64,000 nucleotides of DNA from Bacteroides intestinalis. Its GTDB lineage: Bacteria > Bacteroidota > Bacteroidia > Bacteroidales > Bacteroidaceae. This document shows positions 1 to 9,100 of the stretch, one piece after another. The stretch covers positions 1 through 64,000 of the forward strand of contig NZ_QRZF01000018.1 of the NCBI RefSeq assembly GCF_003464595.1, given 5' to 3'. Below the pieces are notes generated by a model. It was not told the origin of the DNA and searched no databases. It saw nothing but the letters and a program-made list of their open reading frames with translations. Each line of letters begins with the position of its first letter. Position 1 is the first letter of the stretch. The position numbers were made by a program, and so were the translations under genes.

Positions 1-192
1 ATAATTTCATCGTGCAATATATATAAAATGAACATGAATATGAAATTCTATTCTTTATAGAGAAGGGAAAATGGCATTTAGAATTAGGTGGATTTCAGCC
101 CATTTAAGCAATCTTGCATTTTGAGCCTACAAGTTATCTTCCCAAAGGAGAAAAGTGAAAATATGAAAGCGAGAGAAATGTCTAAGCAAAAA
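1..192. other. Left-edge stretch without a supported gene
   Basis: All plus-strand frames close quickly and only very short reading frames are present, for example a 24-codon frame starting near 163. I see no family signature. The stretch ends at the hairpin at 193-223, so it could be a 3' untranslated region of a gene lying left of the window, but nothing in the sequence proves this. Confidence 0.4.
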
Positions 193-230
193 GTAACGCT
201 CCCATTGTTAGTGGAAGCGTTACCTTTTTT
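193..230. terminator. Rho-independent terminator, probably bidirectional
   Basis: Inverted repeat GTAACGCT (193-200) and AGCGTTAC (216-223). A T tract (225-230) follows on the plus strand and five Ts follow on the minus strand (opposite 188-192). It lies 19 bases past the stop of the antitoxin gene and probably ends the toxin-antitoxin transcript. It may also end a plus-strand transcript entering from the left. Confidence 0.75.
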
Positions 231-241
231 AAATTAAAATA

Positions 242-532
242 TCATAGCTGAACCTCAATATTAAGTTTACCGCCAAGTCCACGCTCTACAATATCAAACA
301 ATGTTTTGAGAGTAATATTCTCCCCATCATTTTCGACTTTTGATATAAATGTTCGTTTCTTGTCAATACGACTTGCAAGTTCTGCCTGTGTCAAATCCAA
401 TTTCTCTCTGGCACTTCGTATTTTGAAACCGATGCGCAAAGCCACAAGTTCTCGTTCGAGCCGATCCCGTTCCGGCATCCCGACTTTACCGTAATATTCA
501 TCTTTAATCTGATCTAATGTCTTTGTATTCAT
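242..532 (-). CDS. XRE-family antitoxin (HigA-like) of a type II toxin-antitoxin pair
   Basis: A 96-residue protein with a helix-turn-helix at about residues 37-75 (motifs LDLTQAELASRID and KRTFISKVENDG), the fold used by HigA/XRE antitoxins to bind DNA and neutralise the partner toxin. The N-terminal 30 residues are acidic and basic and probably contact the toxin. Its start overlaps the toxin stop by four bases (ATGA, 529-532), implying translational coupling. Order is toxin first, as in higBA systems. By analogy it should repress its own promoter; a palindrome inside that promoter (893-906) is a candidate operator. Family assignment is strong; the exact subfamily name is not. Confidence 0.85.
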   Translation of the reverse strand: MNTKTLDQIKDEYYGKVGMPERDRLERELVALRIGFKIRSAREKLDLTQAELASRIDKKRTFISKVENDGENITLKTLFDIVERGLGGKLNIEVQL

Positions 533-882
533 TTGAATGTCTCCTTTCCTTTTTCTTCGTAATAATCAGTCATCAGGCGTTCAGCTCTTTTTATTTCTTC
601 GGAAGGTGTTTTTTGGGTCTTTTTTTGAAAGCCACTTAATAGAACTACCAACTTGTTACCATCGAAGAAACAAAAGATACGAAATATATTATTGCCAAGC
701 TGTACACGAACCTCAAATAACCCATTAGTCCCCTCAATGTATTTTAGGTACGTCAAGGGTATTCGGTCTATCTGCTCGATAATATCTAATACTTTGATGA
801 TTTTATCACGAACCTTTTGCGGTTGTTGCTTGAAAAACTCATCAAAATAGCCTTTATATGTTACTACTTCTCTAACTTTCAT
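529..882 (-). CDS. RelE/HigB-like toxin (phage Gp49-like family)
   Basis: A 117-residue protein with the RelE-superfamily pattern: an N-terminal helical region, then YLKYIEGTNGLFEVRVQLG and NIFRIFCFFDGNKLVVLLSGF, and a basic tail with KKTQKTP. This matches the Gp49/HigB-like mRNA interferases, which cleave ribosome-bound mRNA. The overlap with the helix-turn-helix gene and the toxin-first order support the call. The start at 882 fits the conserved MKVRE opening. The predicted -7 box (887-894) ends only about five bases upstream of the ATG, so the mRNA may have almost no leader. Confidence 0.85.
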   Translation of the reverse strand: MKVREVVTYKGYFDEFFKQQPQKVRDKIIKVLDIIEQIDRIPLTYLKYIEGTNGLFEVRVQLGNNIFRIFCFFDGNKLVVLLSGFQKKTQKTPSEEIKRAERLMTDYYEEKGKETFK

Positions 883-886
883 AGAG

Positions 887-918
887 CAAAGGTAATTTAT
901 AAATTACATGCATGCAAG
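887..918 (-). promoter_or_regulatory. Promoter of the toxin-antitoxin operon with an internal palindrome
   Basis: On the minus strand a TTG (915-917) is separated by 20 bases from TACCTTTG (894-887), matching the Bacteroides -33/-7 pattern. Between the two elements lies the perfect 14-bp palindrome TAATTTATAAATTA (893-906), well placed as an operator for the helix-turn-helix antitoxin. The operator role is inferred from position. Confidence 0.7.
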
Positions 919-1131
919 AAAAACAAGATACTTTTTTAATATTGCATTGTGTTTAACATTCACGCAAAATAGGTAAATTGACAGGAAGGTAAGATTCCTT
1001 CCCCCAGTCACAGCAATACATCTGTGTCTTTTCTGCTTCATCTGGTTTTATTACATAGTTTTTAAGTTCTCTTACGTCATGTTGTATCTTTATAGAAAAG
1101 TCATAAAAACGGTTTGCATGGGGGAAAGAAA
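919..1131. other. Intergenic stretch without a convincing gene
   Basis: The only open frame (953-1159, minus strand, 68 codons) begins inside the terminator hairpin at 1132-1165 and shows no family signature, so I do not call it. Nothing else is visible. Confidence 0.4.
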
Positions 1132-1165
1132 AAGAGGTTGTGCCAGCATTTTGACACAACCTCTT
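1132..1165 (-). terminator. Terminator of the left surface-protein gene
   Basis: An 11-bp stem, AAGAGGTTGTG (1132-1142) with CACAACCTCTT (1155-1165), is followed on the minus strand by a T-rich run. It lies about 90 bases downstream of the stop at 1253. Confidence 0.8.
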
Positions 1166-1252
1166 ATTGAAATTACTTAGAAGAAATTAGGTTATTACTT
1201 AACTGGATCAATTACAATATCCAGGAACTGTACCTTCCTTCTCTAAAGATAA

Positions 1253-4200
1253 TTAGTTACCCATTGTATTAATTACTTTGCAATCAACATAAGAACGGAT
1301 AGTACCCCAATCGTAAGTAACATCAATAGGAATTCTAACATTGAATTCTTTCACATTGTTACCATTATTCTCATATTTGATTTGTCCGAGTGCAGCAACA
1401 ATTGCATTGTAAGTTGCTACTGTACCGGATGAAGCTGCATTGTAAGCAGAAAGATTAAATGTCTTACTACCAACTTGAGAGAAGTTTACTTGTGTAGTTA
1501 CACCACTTAACTTGTCCTTGCTGATATCATGACCGTTCATATCAGTGGTAATTTCGCTGATCTTAACGTCAACACCTTGTACTCCATAATAAGCGAATAA
1601 CCAAACATTCTTGTAATCGGAAGTTACAAAGTAAACATCACGCCAATCTCTAAAGCTTAACAGATCTGCAATCTTCACTACAGAACCATTTGCTTCTGCA
1701 TCAGTAAATTGTTTACCTGCAACAGGATCTGCATCAATAGGACGCAAGAAGCGAGCATTCATTTTCCAGTTACCAAGAACAATATCACAATCATTGAACG
1801 CCTTAATACCAACCTTGGCATAGTTAGACTCAGAGTTCTTGTATTTCTTGTCATGGCTAATAGCATTCAAGAATAATTTTGAAGTTGTATTATTGCTATA
1901 AGTCAATTCACCATTACTTTGTACAAGTGGGAGATAATTCTGACTGATAGTAGCAACATCTACACCATTTACAACTAAAACATTCTGAGTACCTCCATTG
2001 CTTCTAGATTGTAATTTGAACTTCGCTCCATTAATAGTCAGTTCACGAGCTGCAGCAGGAACGATTGGTTCGTCGAAGTAATAGATGTACTGGATATAGT
2101 CACCATTTTCATTAGCCCAATTACCCTTAAAGAGATCATTGGTATTATTAGTCAAATCAAACTTAATAGCATTAAAATGAAGTAAGCTATTTACCTCGAA
2201 AGCATTATCAAGGTCAACAATATAATTTAATGAATTACCATTATCCTTAGGGTAAGGAACATTCAAACGTTGATAAGTACTAGTCTCCTTATTGAAAGCA
2301 TCAGTATTGTTATCTGAATACCAGTATTCAGCAATCTTCTTTTCAATATTAGCCTGAGGTTTAACAACTTGCAGTGTCAACGGAACATAAATACTTGGCA
2401 GGCCACCTTCTTCATTCAAATCAGCAGTTGGCTTGTAACGTAAGTATACAGTTACTTGATGATTGTCATTGGCTGCAAGAATACGATTTCGTTGAGCTAA
2501 AGTAAGATTCCAATGAATTTCATCATTGGCTACGCCTTGAATATTACCATACTCTTCGATATATCCATAATAGTAGTTGTCTTTATTAAACTTAGCCAAA
2601 CCATCCATACGAACAAATTCATCGTTTTCTTTCACATAGATATTTGCATAATAATCATTCGTATATCCGTCGGGTCTGGTTATTTGTTGATATATCTTAT
2701 CAAGCTCATATTGCTTTTCAAACTCTGCTTTAGATGAAACTGCAGCTAATTCAAGTAATTGATTTGACATCTGTGCCCAAGTTATTGCCTTGCTAGTCCA
2801 CTCACAAATGTACGCAGCTTTTCCCATATCAAATGGATTAGCAATAATGGGTTCAACAGTCTTAGCTATCAGAATCTTCACAAATCCACCTAATACCACT
2901 TTCTTGGTGGTCTTATCAATAATTTCAACTCTTACAACAGGTTTCTTGCCTACAGCAGAGATACCAGTAGTACCATCAGAAGCGATAGAATTACCATTGC
3001 TATCAACATAGCGCGGTTCAAAATGACCGGTTGATTCATTTACATTACCATACTTGTGAACTTGGGTATTAGCTATACCTACAGTATATTCAACCAGTGA
3101 ATATTTGTACTCCAAGTTATAAGTAGCTTCTTCACCATAAGCCCAAACTTTATGCTCGCCAGCGGTTTTTGTATCTGTAAGACCTAACGCTGCATTACTG
3201 CGGTTATAATGAATTGCAAGATAATCTTTTAATTCAAGAGCACCATTATATTCTACTTTCAAAGTCGGAGCATTTTCGATAGCGTCTTGCGCAGTCTCAT
3301 AAACTTGATCAAAATCTGTATTGACACAGTTAACGGCTTTGATATTTTTTTGGCTATATGCAATAGCTTCAGCTGTAATCTTAGCCGGGTAAAGAACTGC
3401 ATAATCAGAAGTGATAGTAGTGTCTTTTTCAGCTTTCTTTATATCTACTTGAAGTGCCATTGCAGAAACCAAATCTTTATCTGCGCTTATCTTCTTACCA
3501 ATAGCTGTATATTGTACACCTAACATACCCGGTTTTGTTTTTATATCAAAACCTTGAACTGCCGGTGTTGCTACAGATTCATTACCAGCAGCACGAGTGA
3601 TAGATTCAATATCTCTGGAAACAAAGCTTAATTGATCTTTACTGTCAATAACAGCACTTGATGGATTCATATGATACCATGCGGTCATAGTTGGGTTAAA
3701 TTCCCACGCTGCAGTAGTAGGAGAGTATGAAACCACCTGTTTTGCAAGAATACTATAAGGTGTAGTTCCGTCATCGTATTTACCAGTACTGGCAGCGCTC
3801 AATGCTTTACTATCTAAATATACGTCCAAAGCAAACGGATATTCAGTAGACTCAATACCGTCAGTATACAAATCTGGATAAAAAACAATACTTCTCAATT
3901 CTTTTCCCAAGATTGTAACCAAGTCCTCATTAATAGCAGCAATTTGTGCAGAGATATCTGCCAAACTCTTTTCAACAGCCTTTATGCTTTTGTCTGCTGC
4001 ATTTAATGTTTCATTGATAGCTGCAATAGCGTCATTAATCTTTCCAATTTCAGAAGAATTGGCATCAATCAATGCTTTGTAGCCTTTAAGAGCATCTAAT
4101 TGAATTTTCAGTTGCTCCATAGCAGTTTTGACGTCATCTGCTCCAACTAACTTATTCAGTCCTGTTTCAATTGCAGAAATTTTAGAGGCCAAATCAGCTA

Positions 4201-4504
4201 CTGCTTCTGCTGTAGGAGCATTTTTCATCAACTCATTCACCTTGTCGATAGCAGCTTGAATAGCTTCTGCTTTTGCAGTGGCAGCAGCTTCCTTAGCAGC
4301 ATCAGCAGTAGACTTTGCTGCCGCGGCATCAGCTTTAGCAGCATCCAAAGCTGTCTGCAAAGCGGTAAGCTGTGAGCTCAAGTCACTGCTCTTCTTGTCC
4401 AAGCTTTCGATGTCGTCATCATAGTCTTTACAAGACGTAAATGTCCCTACAGAGCCAATCATTAAAGCCCCGAACAGGATTGCACTTAGAAATTTTTTGT
4501 TCAT
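1253..4504 (-). CDS. Large S-layer-like surface lipoprotein, predicted OFF copy
   Basis: A 1083-residue protein. It starts with a lipoprotein signal peptide ending in FTSC (Cys25), followed by KDYDDD, an acidic stretch resembling the Bacteroidetes signal for surface display. Residues about 30-210 are Ala/Lys/Glu-rich with heptads, a likely coiled coil. The rest is beta-rich with many Asn, Thr and Tyr. Its first 35 bases of coding sequence and its 99-base leader are nearly identical to those of the gene at 6060, but the mature proteins differ widely. The opening resembles phase-variable S-layer-like lipoproteins described in B. thetaiotaomicron (recalled, not searched). No promoter is visible immediately upstream in this orientation, so it should be silent until the segment at 4587-5977 inverts. 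Codon use looks less biased than in the right-hand gene. Confidence 0.85.
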   Translation of the reverse strand: MNKKFLSAILFGALMIGSVGTFTSCKDYDDDIESLDKKSSDLSSQLTALQTALDAAKADAAAAKSTADAAKEAAATAKAEAIQAAIDKVNELMKNAPTAEAVADLASKISAIETGLNKLVGADDVKTAMEQLKIQLDALKGYKALIDANSSEIGKINDAIAAINETLNAADKSIKAVEKSLADISAQIAAINEDLVTILGKELRSIVFYPDLYTDGIESTEYPFALDVYLDSKALSAASTGKYDDGTTPYSILAKQVVSYSPTTAAWEFNPTMTAWYHMNPSSAVIDSKDQLSFVSRDIESITRAAGNESVATPAVQGFDIKTKPGMLGVQYTAIGKKISADKDLVSAMALQVDIKKAEKDTTITSDYAVLYPAKITAEAIAYSQKNIKAVNCVNTDFDQVYETAQDAIENAPTLKVEYNGALELKDYLAIHYNRSNAALGLTDTKTAGEHKVWAYGEEATYNLEYKYSLVEYTVGIANTQVHKYGNVNESTGHFEPRYVDSNGNSIASDGTTGISAVGKKPVVRVEIIDKTTKKVVLGGFVKILIAKTVEPIIANPFDMGKAAYICEWTSKAITWAQMSNQLLELAAVSSKAEFEKQYELDKIYQQITRPDGYTNDYYANIYVKENDEFVRMDGLAKFNKDNYYYGYIEEYGNIQGVANDEIHWNLTLAQRNRILAANDNHQVTVYLRYKPTADLNEEGGLPSIYVPLTLQVVKPQANIEKKIAEYWYSDNNTDAFNKETSTYQRLNVPYPKDNGNSLNYIVDLDNAFEVNSLLHFNAIKFDLTNNTNDLFKGNWANENGDYIQYIYYFDEPIVPAAARELTINGAKFKLQSRSNGGTQNVLVVNGVDVATISQNYLPLVQSNGELTYSNNTTSKLFLNAISHDKKYKNSESNYAKVGIKAFNDCDIVLGNWKMNARFLRPIDADPVAGKQFTDAEANGSVVKIADLLSFRDWRDVYFVTSDYKNVWLFAYYGVQGVDVKISEITTDMNGHDISKDKLSGVTTQVNFSQVGSKTFNLSAYNAASSGTVATYNAIVAALGQIKYENNGNNVKEFNVRIPIDVTYDWGTIRSYVDCKVINTMGN

Positions 4505-4603
4505 AATAAAAAAACTTTAAATTTATAAATTTAAAAAAATAAAGAATAATAAAAATTCATTTGTAAAACCTCACCTTCTTAAAACCGTTACTTTATAGGT
4601 AAC
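4460..4603 (-). repeat. Left arm of a 144-bp inverted repeat (leader and signal-peptide start)
   Basis: The reverse complement matches 5961-6104 with about six mismatches in 144 bases by eye. It contains the recombination site GTTAC-N7-GTAAC (4587-4603), a 99-base A/T-rich leader with the perfect palindrome TAAATTTATAAATTTA (4518-4533), and the first 15 codons of the left surface gene. Equal leader lengths mean that inversion joins the promoter to either gene with identical geometry. Confidence 0.9.
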
Positions 4604-4900
4604 AGAGTCTAAATCAAATAATTGATTTAACCTTTTCTAAGAAATGTAACTTCTCATAATTTTTAGCCATTAGCTATTGATATATTCTGTAAATTTTGAA
4701 GACTGCGATAATGTTGACATTGGCAAAAAAAGAGAAAACAAAGAGGTTTTCAAGCTAAAATACTTGGATAGAATATGCAATTAATTAATATTGAGCAATA
4801 TGACGCAAAAAAACATTAGAAGAGTAGGGACACAAAAATATGCCCGAAGAATATTATTCCCCGGGGTGAACGTAAAACCGATTATTATTCTAATAAATCT
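4604..4900. other. Non-coding left end of the invertible segment
   Basis: Contains the hairpin AAATCAA-ATAA-TTGATTT (4611-4628). I see no TAnnTTTG box pointing left towards the gene at 4504 and no obvious terminator after the recombinase stop at 4901. Read-through from the recombinase gene could therefore give a trace of left-gene transcription. Confidence 0.5.
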
Positions 4901-5848
4901 CTAAACAATACTTGCGTATTCTTTCACATAAGAGATAACTTGCGAATTAGCATTATCTATTTTCTCATTTTGGAACGGTTTTAAGTAAGTTTCCGTCACT
5001 TTGATAGACGAGTGCCCCATCGCTTCTGATATAATACCTGGATGTATTTCGCAATAATATGCCATTGTTGCCCATGTATGCCTAATAGTATAGGAACTTA
5101 GATGGGCGGCAGTTTTAATATATTTTTTTAATCGGGATAATCGATAATTAAACACCCTTAAGGATGATTGATACTCATGATAAGCAGCTTCTGTACCTTC
5201 TGGGCTTGATAAAAAGGGAAAAAGATAAGGAGATTCCGGCTTTGTTTTAGCTACTATACGTATAAGTTTCATAGCATCAGGTGTCAACATTACAGTCAAT
5301 AAACGTCCGGTCTTTCGCCTACGGTATCTTAGAGTATTACCTTGAATATCTGCTTTACGCAAATATGCCAAATCTACAAACGGAATACCGCGTAGTAAGA
5401 ACATGAGTGCGAATATGTTCTTCGTAGTTTGCAACTCTATAGGTAAAGAACCACACGTGGATGCTTTTTCTGTTTCACAAAGCAGATTCCCTATATCAGA
5501 AACCTCTAAGGCCCTCCTTTGATCTGCACACACACTTGTATGCACATGCTTGAAAAGTCGTGGAACATATAAAGCATATCCATTGTCTACTGCTCGGTTA
5601 TAAATAGCCCTTAATACTTTCATATAAGTAGAAACCGTATTCCAGCTACATTTGCGTTGACGAAGATATATCTCAAAGCTTTTTAATAAGTTAGGATCCA
5701 ATTTGTAAAATGGTATATCCTTATTATTATTAAATGTAGAAAAAGAATTGCGGGCACTTCGATAAACGTGAGCAGTGCCCCATTGACCATTAGCACGAAG
5801 CTCCTGAATGGTGGTGGATAGCATTTCCAATAATAACTTTTGTTTCAT
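4901..5848 (-). CDS. Tyrosine site-specific recombinase (DNA invertase of the surface-protein switch)
   Basis: A 315-residue integrase-type recombinase. The N-terminal SAM-like core-binding domain (about 1-100) includes KCSWNTVSTYMKVLRAIYNRAV. The catalytic domain shows the first Arg (RGIPFVDLAYLR), the beta-strand Lys (RRKTGRLL), the second Arg in YTIRHTWAT (Tyr in place of His at -3, as I recall for Bacteroides invertases), GHSS, and the Tyr nucleophile in VTETYLKPF. I start it at 5848 (MKQKLLLEM), because the upstream in-frame extension to 5935 overlaps the surface-gene promoter and does not look like this family. It lies wholly inside the sites at 4587-4603 and 5961-5977 and presumably inverts its own locus. 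Confidence 0.9.
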   Translation of the reverse strand: MKQKLLLEMLSTTIQELRANGQWGTAHVYRSARNSFSTFNNNKDIPFYKLDPNLLKSFEIYLRQRKCSWNTVSTYMKVLRAIYNRAVDNGYALYVPRLFKHVHTSVCADQRRALEVSDIGNLLCETEKASTCGSLPIELQTTKNIFALMFLLRGIPFVDLAYLRKADIQGNTLRYRRRKTGRLLTVMLTPDAMKLIRIVAKTKPESPYLFPFLSSPEGTEAAYHEYQSSLRVFNYRLSRLKKYIKTAAHLSSYTIRHTWATMAYYCEIHPGIISEAMGHSSIKVTETYLKPFQNEKIDNANSQVISYVKEYASIV

Positions 5849-5912
5849 AATCGAATGTTTTTTGAATACTATTACTCTTTTTTTAATGAATATCACAAAA
5901 AAAACAGCTTTA

Positions 5913-5944
5913 TTTGCACAATTATATAAAATCAATTATATTTG
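5913..5944 (+). promoter_or_regulatory. Invertible outward promoter, now facing the right surface gene
   Basis: TTTG (5913-5916), 20 bases, TATATTTG (5937-5944) is a near-ideal Bacteroides promoter. The start point would fall around 5950, just before the crossover site at 5961-5977, giving a leader of about 110 bases to the ATG at 6060. It lies inside the invertible segment, so inversion would point it at the gene starting at 4504. Confidence 0.85.
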
Positions 5945-5960
5945 CACGGTATTTTATGCC

Positions 5961-6104
5961 GTTACCTATAAAGTAACGGCGCTAAAAAGGTGAGGATTTA
6001 CAAATGAATTTTTATTATTCTTTATTTTTTTAAATTTATAAATTTAAAGTTTTTTTATTATGAACAAAAAATTTCTAAGTGCAATCCTGTTCGGAGCTTT
6101 AATG
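5961..6104 (+). repeat. Right arm of the 144-bp inverted repeat
   Basis: Counterpart of 4460-4603. Here the crossover core is extended to a perfect 8-bp inverted repeat, GCCGTTAC (5958-5965) and GTAACGGC (5973-5980). The leader again contains TAAATTTATAAATTTA (6031-6046). Confidence 0.9.
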
Positions 6105-9100
6105 GTAGGTTCTACAGGAACGTTCACGTCTTGTAAGGACTACGATGATGACATCAAGGACCTGCAGGGACAACTGGACAAGAAAGCTTCACTTGATGAA
6201 TTGAACTCTAAGGTAAGTGCTTTAGAGGCTGCCATCAATGGAGCTAAGACTGATGCGACTGCTGCTAAGACAAAAGCAGAAGAAGCACTGACCAAAGCTC
6301 AAGAAGCATTGGACAAAGCTGGACAAGGGGGCTCATCTGCAGAAATCGAAGCTCTGAAAGCAGCTTTGGAAAAAGCACAGTCTGATTTGCAAAAGCAAAT
6401 CGACAAATTGGCTTCTTTGGATGATGTAACAGCAAAAGTTGCTGCTCTGAAAAAAGAGCTCGAAGCAGACTTTGTTACTGATGAGAAGTTGCAAGCTTTA
6501 TCTACAAAGGTTCAAACTTTGACTGATGAAGTAGTTAAATTGATCGGTCACCGTTTGACTAGTCTGGCTGTAATACCGACTACTCATATTAATGGTATCG
6601 CTGCTATCACTTTCACTACTTTGCAATATACTCCGCAGAAGTATCAAGTAGTAGCTGATCATGAATCAGGTGTACATGTAACTACTCCAGTTCTTGACCA
6701 TACTGGTAATGGTTCTGCAGTTCGTTATATTTCTACAGAAAAGAACAAAGCTTACTTCCATGTAAGTCCGAGTGTAGGTATTCGTACTCAAGATATCAAA
6801 TTGCCTTCATTCGACGGTTTGAAGTCTGAAAACATCATAACCAGAGCAGGTGTTGAAATTACTAACAATAAGCCTATCGAAGTTACTGGATATAGTATCA
6901 ACGAAAAGGGTGTATTGGAAGTTACATTCAAGAAAGAAAAGAGCTTCTTGAATACACAGCTTAAGACTTCTAATCCGACTGGTACTAAGGAATCATTCTA
7001 TATGGCTTCTTTGAAAGCTCCTATTGCAGAAGCTAACTACACAGAAGACGAAGCTAAGGATCTTGCAGCTGGTAAGATTGATGGTGTTTATGTAAACTCT
7101 GAATATGCTCGTATCGAGGAACTTATCAAGTTGCCTTACCTTACTAACATGAGAACTGATTACAGCAAGACAACTACTGGTAACTTTGCTGATGAAACTC
7201 AGACTGATGCTAACGGCAAATTCTATGTTCACTATCATGACTCTATCTGTCTGTATAAGTCTGATGCAAACTCTTTGATTGATGTTTATCAGCCCTACGA
7301 CAAAGCTCTTGATCTGAAGACATTGGTGAAAGTTTGTGTAAGCGATATCAATAACGATCATAGCAAACATGAAGGTTTGGATAACTATGCTGACTATGGT
7401 TTGGCATTCCGTTTCCGTCTGGCTAATGCTGCTTACATTCCGCAGAACGATAATACAAACAAAACTGACCAACAGAAGTTTGCTCAAATCGATTCTCCTG
7501 AAAATGGTATCATGACATCTAAAGTATATAACATCCCTGAATCAGCTACAGCTGTAGGTCGTGAGCCTATCGTTTGCGTATCTTTGATCGATACTCAAAA
7601 CGGTAACGCTTTGATCGCTCAACGTTATATCAAGATTAAATGGACTATGGAAGGTAAGACTCTGTCTGTTCCATTCCAGCCTACTCTGTTCAATTGCACT
7701 GTTGAAAACCGTGTTAATACAGAAATGATGAATACAATGATCTATGACAAGGCTAAGACTGGTGGTATGACTAAGAATGAATTCCATTCTATCTATACTC
7801 AGTTCGTAGATGGTACAGGTGCTGGTACAGCTATAGATATCGCTAATCCTGAAGAAGGTGTTGAATCTCACAATATCTTGTGGACATTGTCTGAAACTGA
7901 TCTGGGCGTATTCTGGCCTACTCAGCAAGAAAAGACATTCACTAAGACTGTGACTTACAAAGATCCTAAGGGTATCAATGCTGACATTACAGTTGTAATG
8001 ACAAGAACTATCTACATGCCTGCTCTGAACGTTTGGGGCCATATGGGTACTTACTGGAAGGGTGACAAGGTATATGAAGTATTCAACATCAACCCGATCG
8101 TTTACGGTACTAAGGAATCTAACCCGGCATGGAACGTAGTTACAGGTACTAACCCAACATGTAACATCTATACTGACCTGTTGAATGGCTTCTTGGATGA
8201 CAGATATAAGAAACCGACTGACGGTGCTGCAGGTGTAGTATATTACACTGACAAGAATGTAGCTGGTAAGAAATTCTACTATCCTTCTTTCGGTCCTGCA
8301 CAAGCTGGTGCTACTATGGGAGCTAACTCTAATGGTATCTATTACAATGATCTGGGTGTAAGATTTGTATTTGACAAGGCAAGAATTGCTAACTACAAGT
8401 ATACTTGGAAAGACGGTAAAGAATACACAGCTACGTTGAAGAACAATGATACTGAATTGTGGATCAATGGTCAATTGGCTGCAACTATTGTGAACCATGC
8501 AGCTAACCTGTTGAACGCAGCTGAACAAACTTACAACATTAAGTTGGAAGAAGCTGTTCCTGCTCATCCTGTTACTGACTTTACTAATCAGCCGACAGAA
8601 GCTGCTAAAGCATTGGTTGGTAAGCTTGTTCCTATCAACTTGGTTGCTGACATCTGTGGTAATGGTAAGAATGTAGCTACAGTTAAGCAATATGAAGCTA
8701 ACATCATCGAACCGTTGCAGGTTAAGAAGGGTGAAATTAAGAACTTCATCGATGCTCAGAACGAAGGTAGTACAATTGATGTAACTGATGCATTCACTTA
8801 CTATTCTTGGAATGACAACAACCAGGTTGTTGCTAAGACTGGCAAGGGTGACTTAGCAGAAAAACTGTATGAGTTCTACCAAGTAAGAGAAGCAGGTTGG
8901 CCGTTGGTAGCTGGTTCTAGCACTTTGGATGTAACTAAGATCAAGACTAACTTGAAACCTGAAGGTGGTAACTTGGAACCTGTTGAAGGTTACACTCAAG
9001 GTAGCTTGCCTGCAAACGTTGAGATTAAGTACGAACAGAAACTTGTTGATGGCAAATTGAAAGATGTTCTGACTTATTACAACTATAGCGGTACTCCGGT

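Larger units (their letters stand above)
4587..5977. mobile_element. Invertible promoter segment carrying its own recombinase
   Basis: The identical 17-bp sequence GTTACCTATAAAGTAAC lies at 5961-5977 on the plus strand and at 4587-4603 on the minus strand. Five-bp arms around a 7-bp spacer are the usual architecture of a tyrosine-recombinase crossover site. The spacers (CTATAAA and TTTATAG) are in opposite orientation, so recombination would invert about 1.38 kb. The segment holds the recombinase gene and, at its right end, one outward promoter. Only the orientation seen here is known; inversion itself is inferred. Confidence 0.85.

Noticed and set aside
953..1159. 68-codon minus-strand open frame
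   Set aside because: It begins inside the terminator hairpin at 1132-1165, has no family signature and no promoter.
5849..5935. Upstream start for the recombinase
   Set aside because: The extension is hydrophobic, overlaps the outward promoter at 5913-5944 and does not match integrase N-termini.
7542..8690. 382-codon open frame antisense to the right surface gene
   Set aside because: A long shadow caused by strong codon bias of the sense gene; the translation has no domain and is Ser/Cys/Val-rich, as antisense frames of such genes are.
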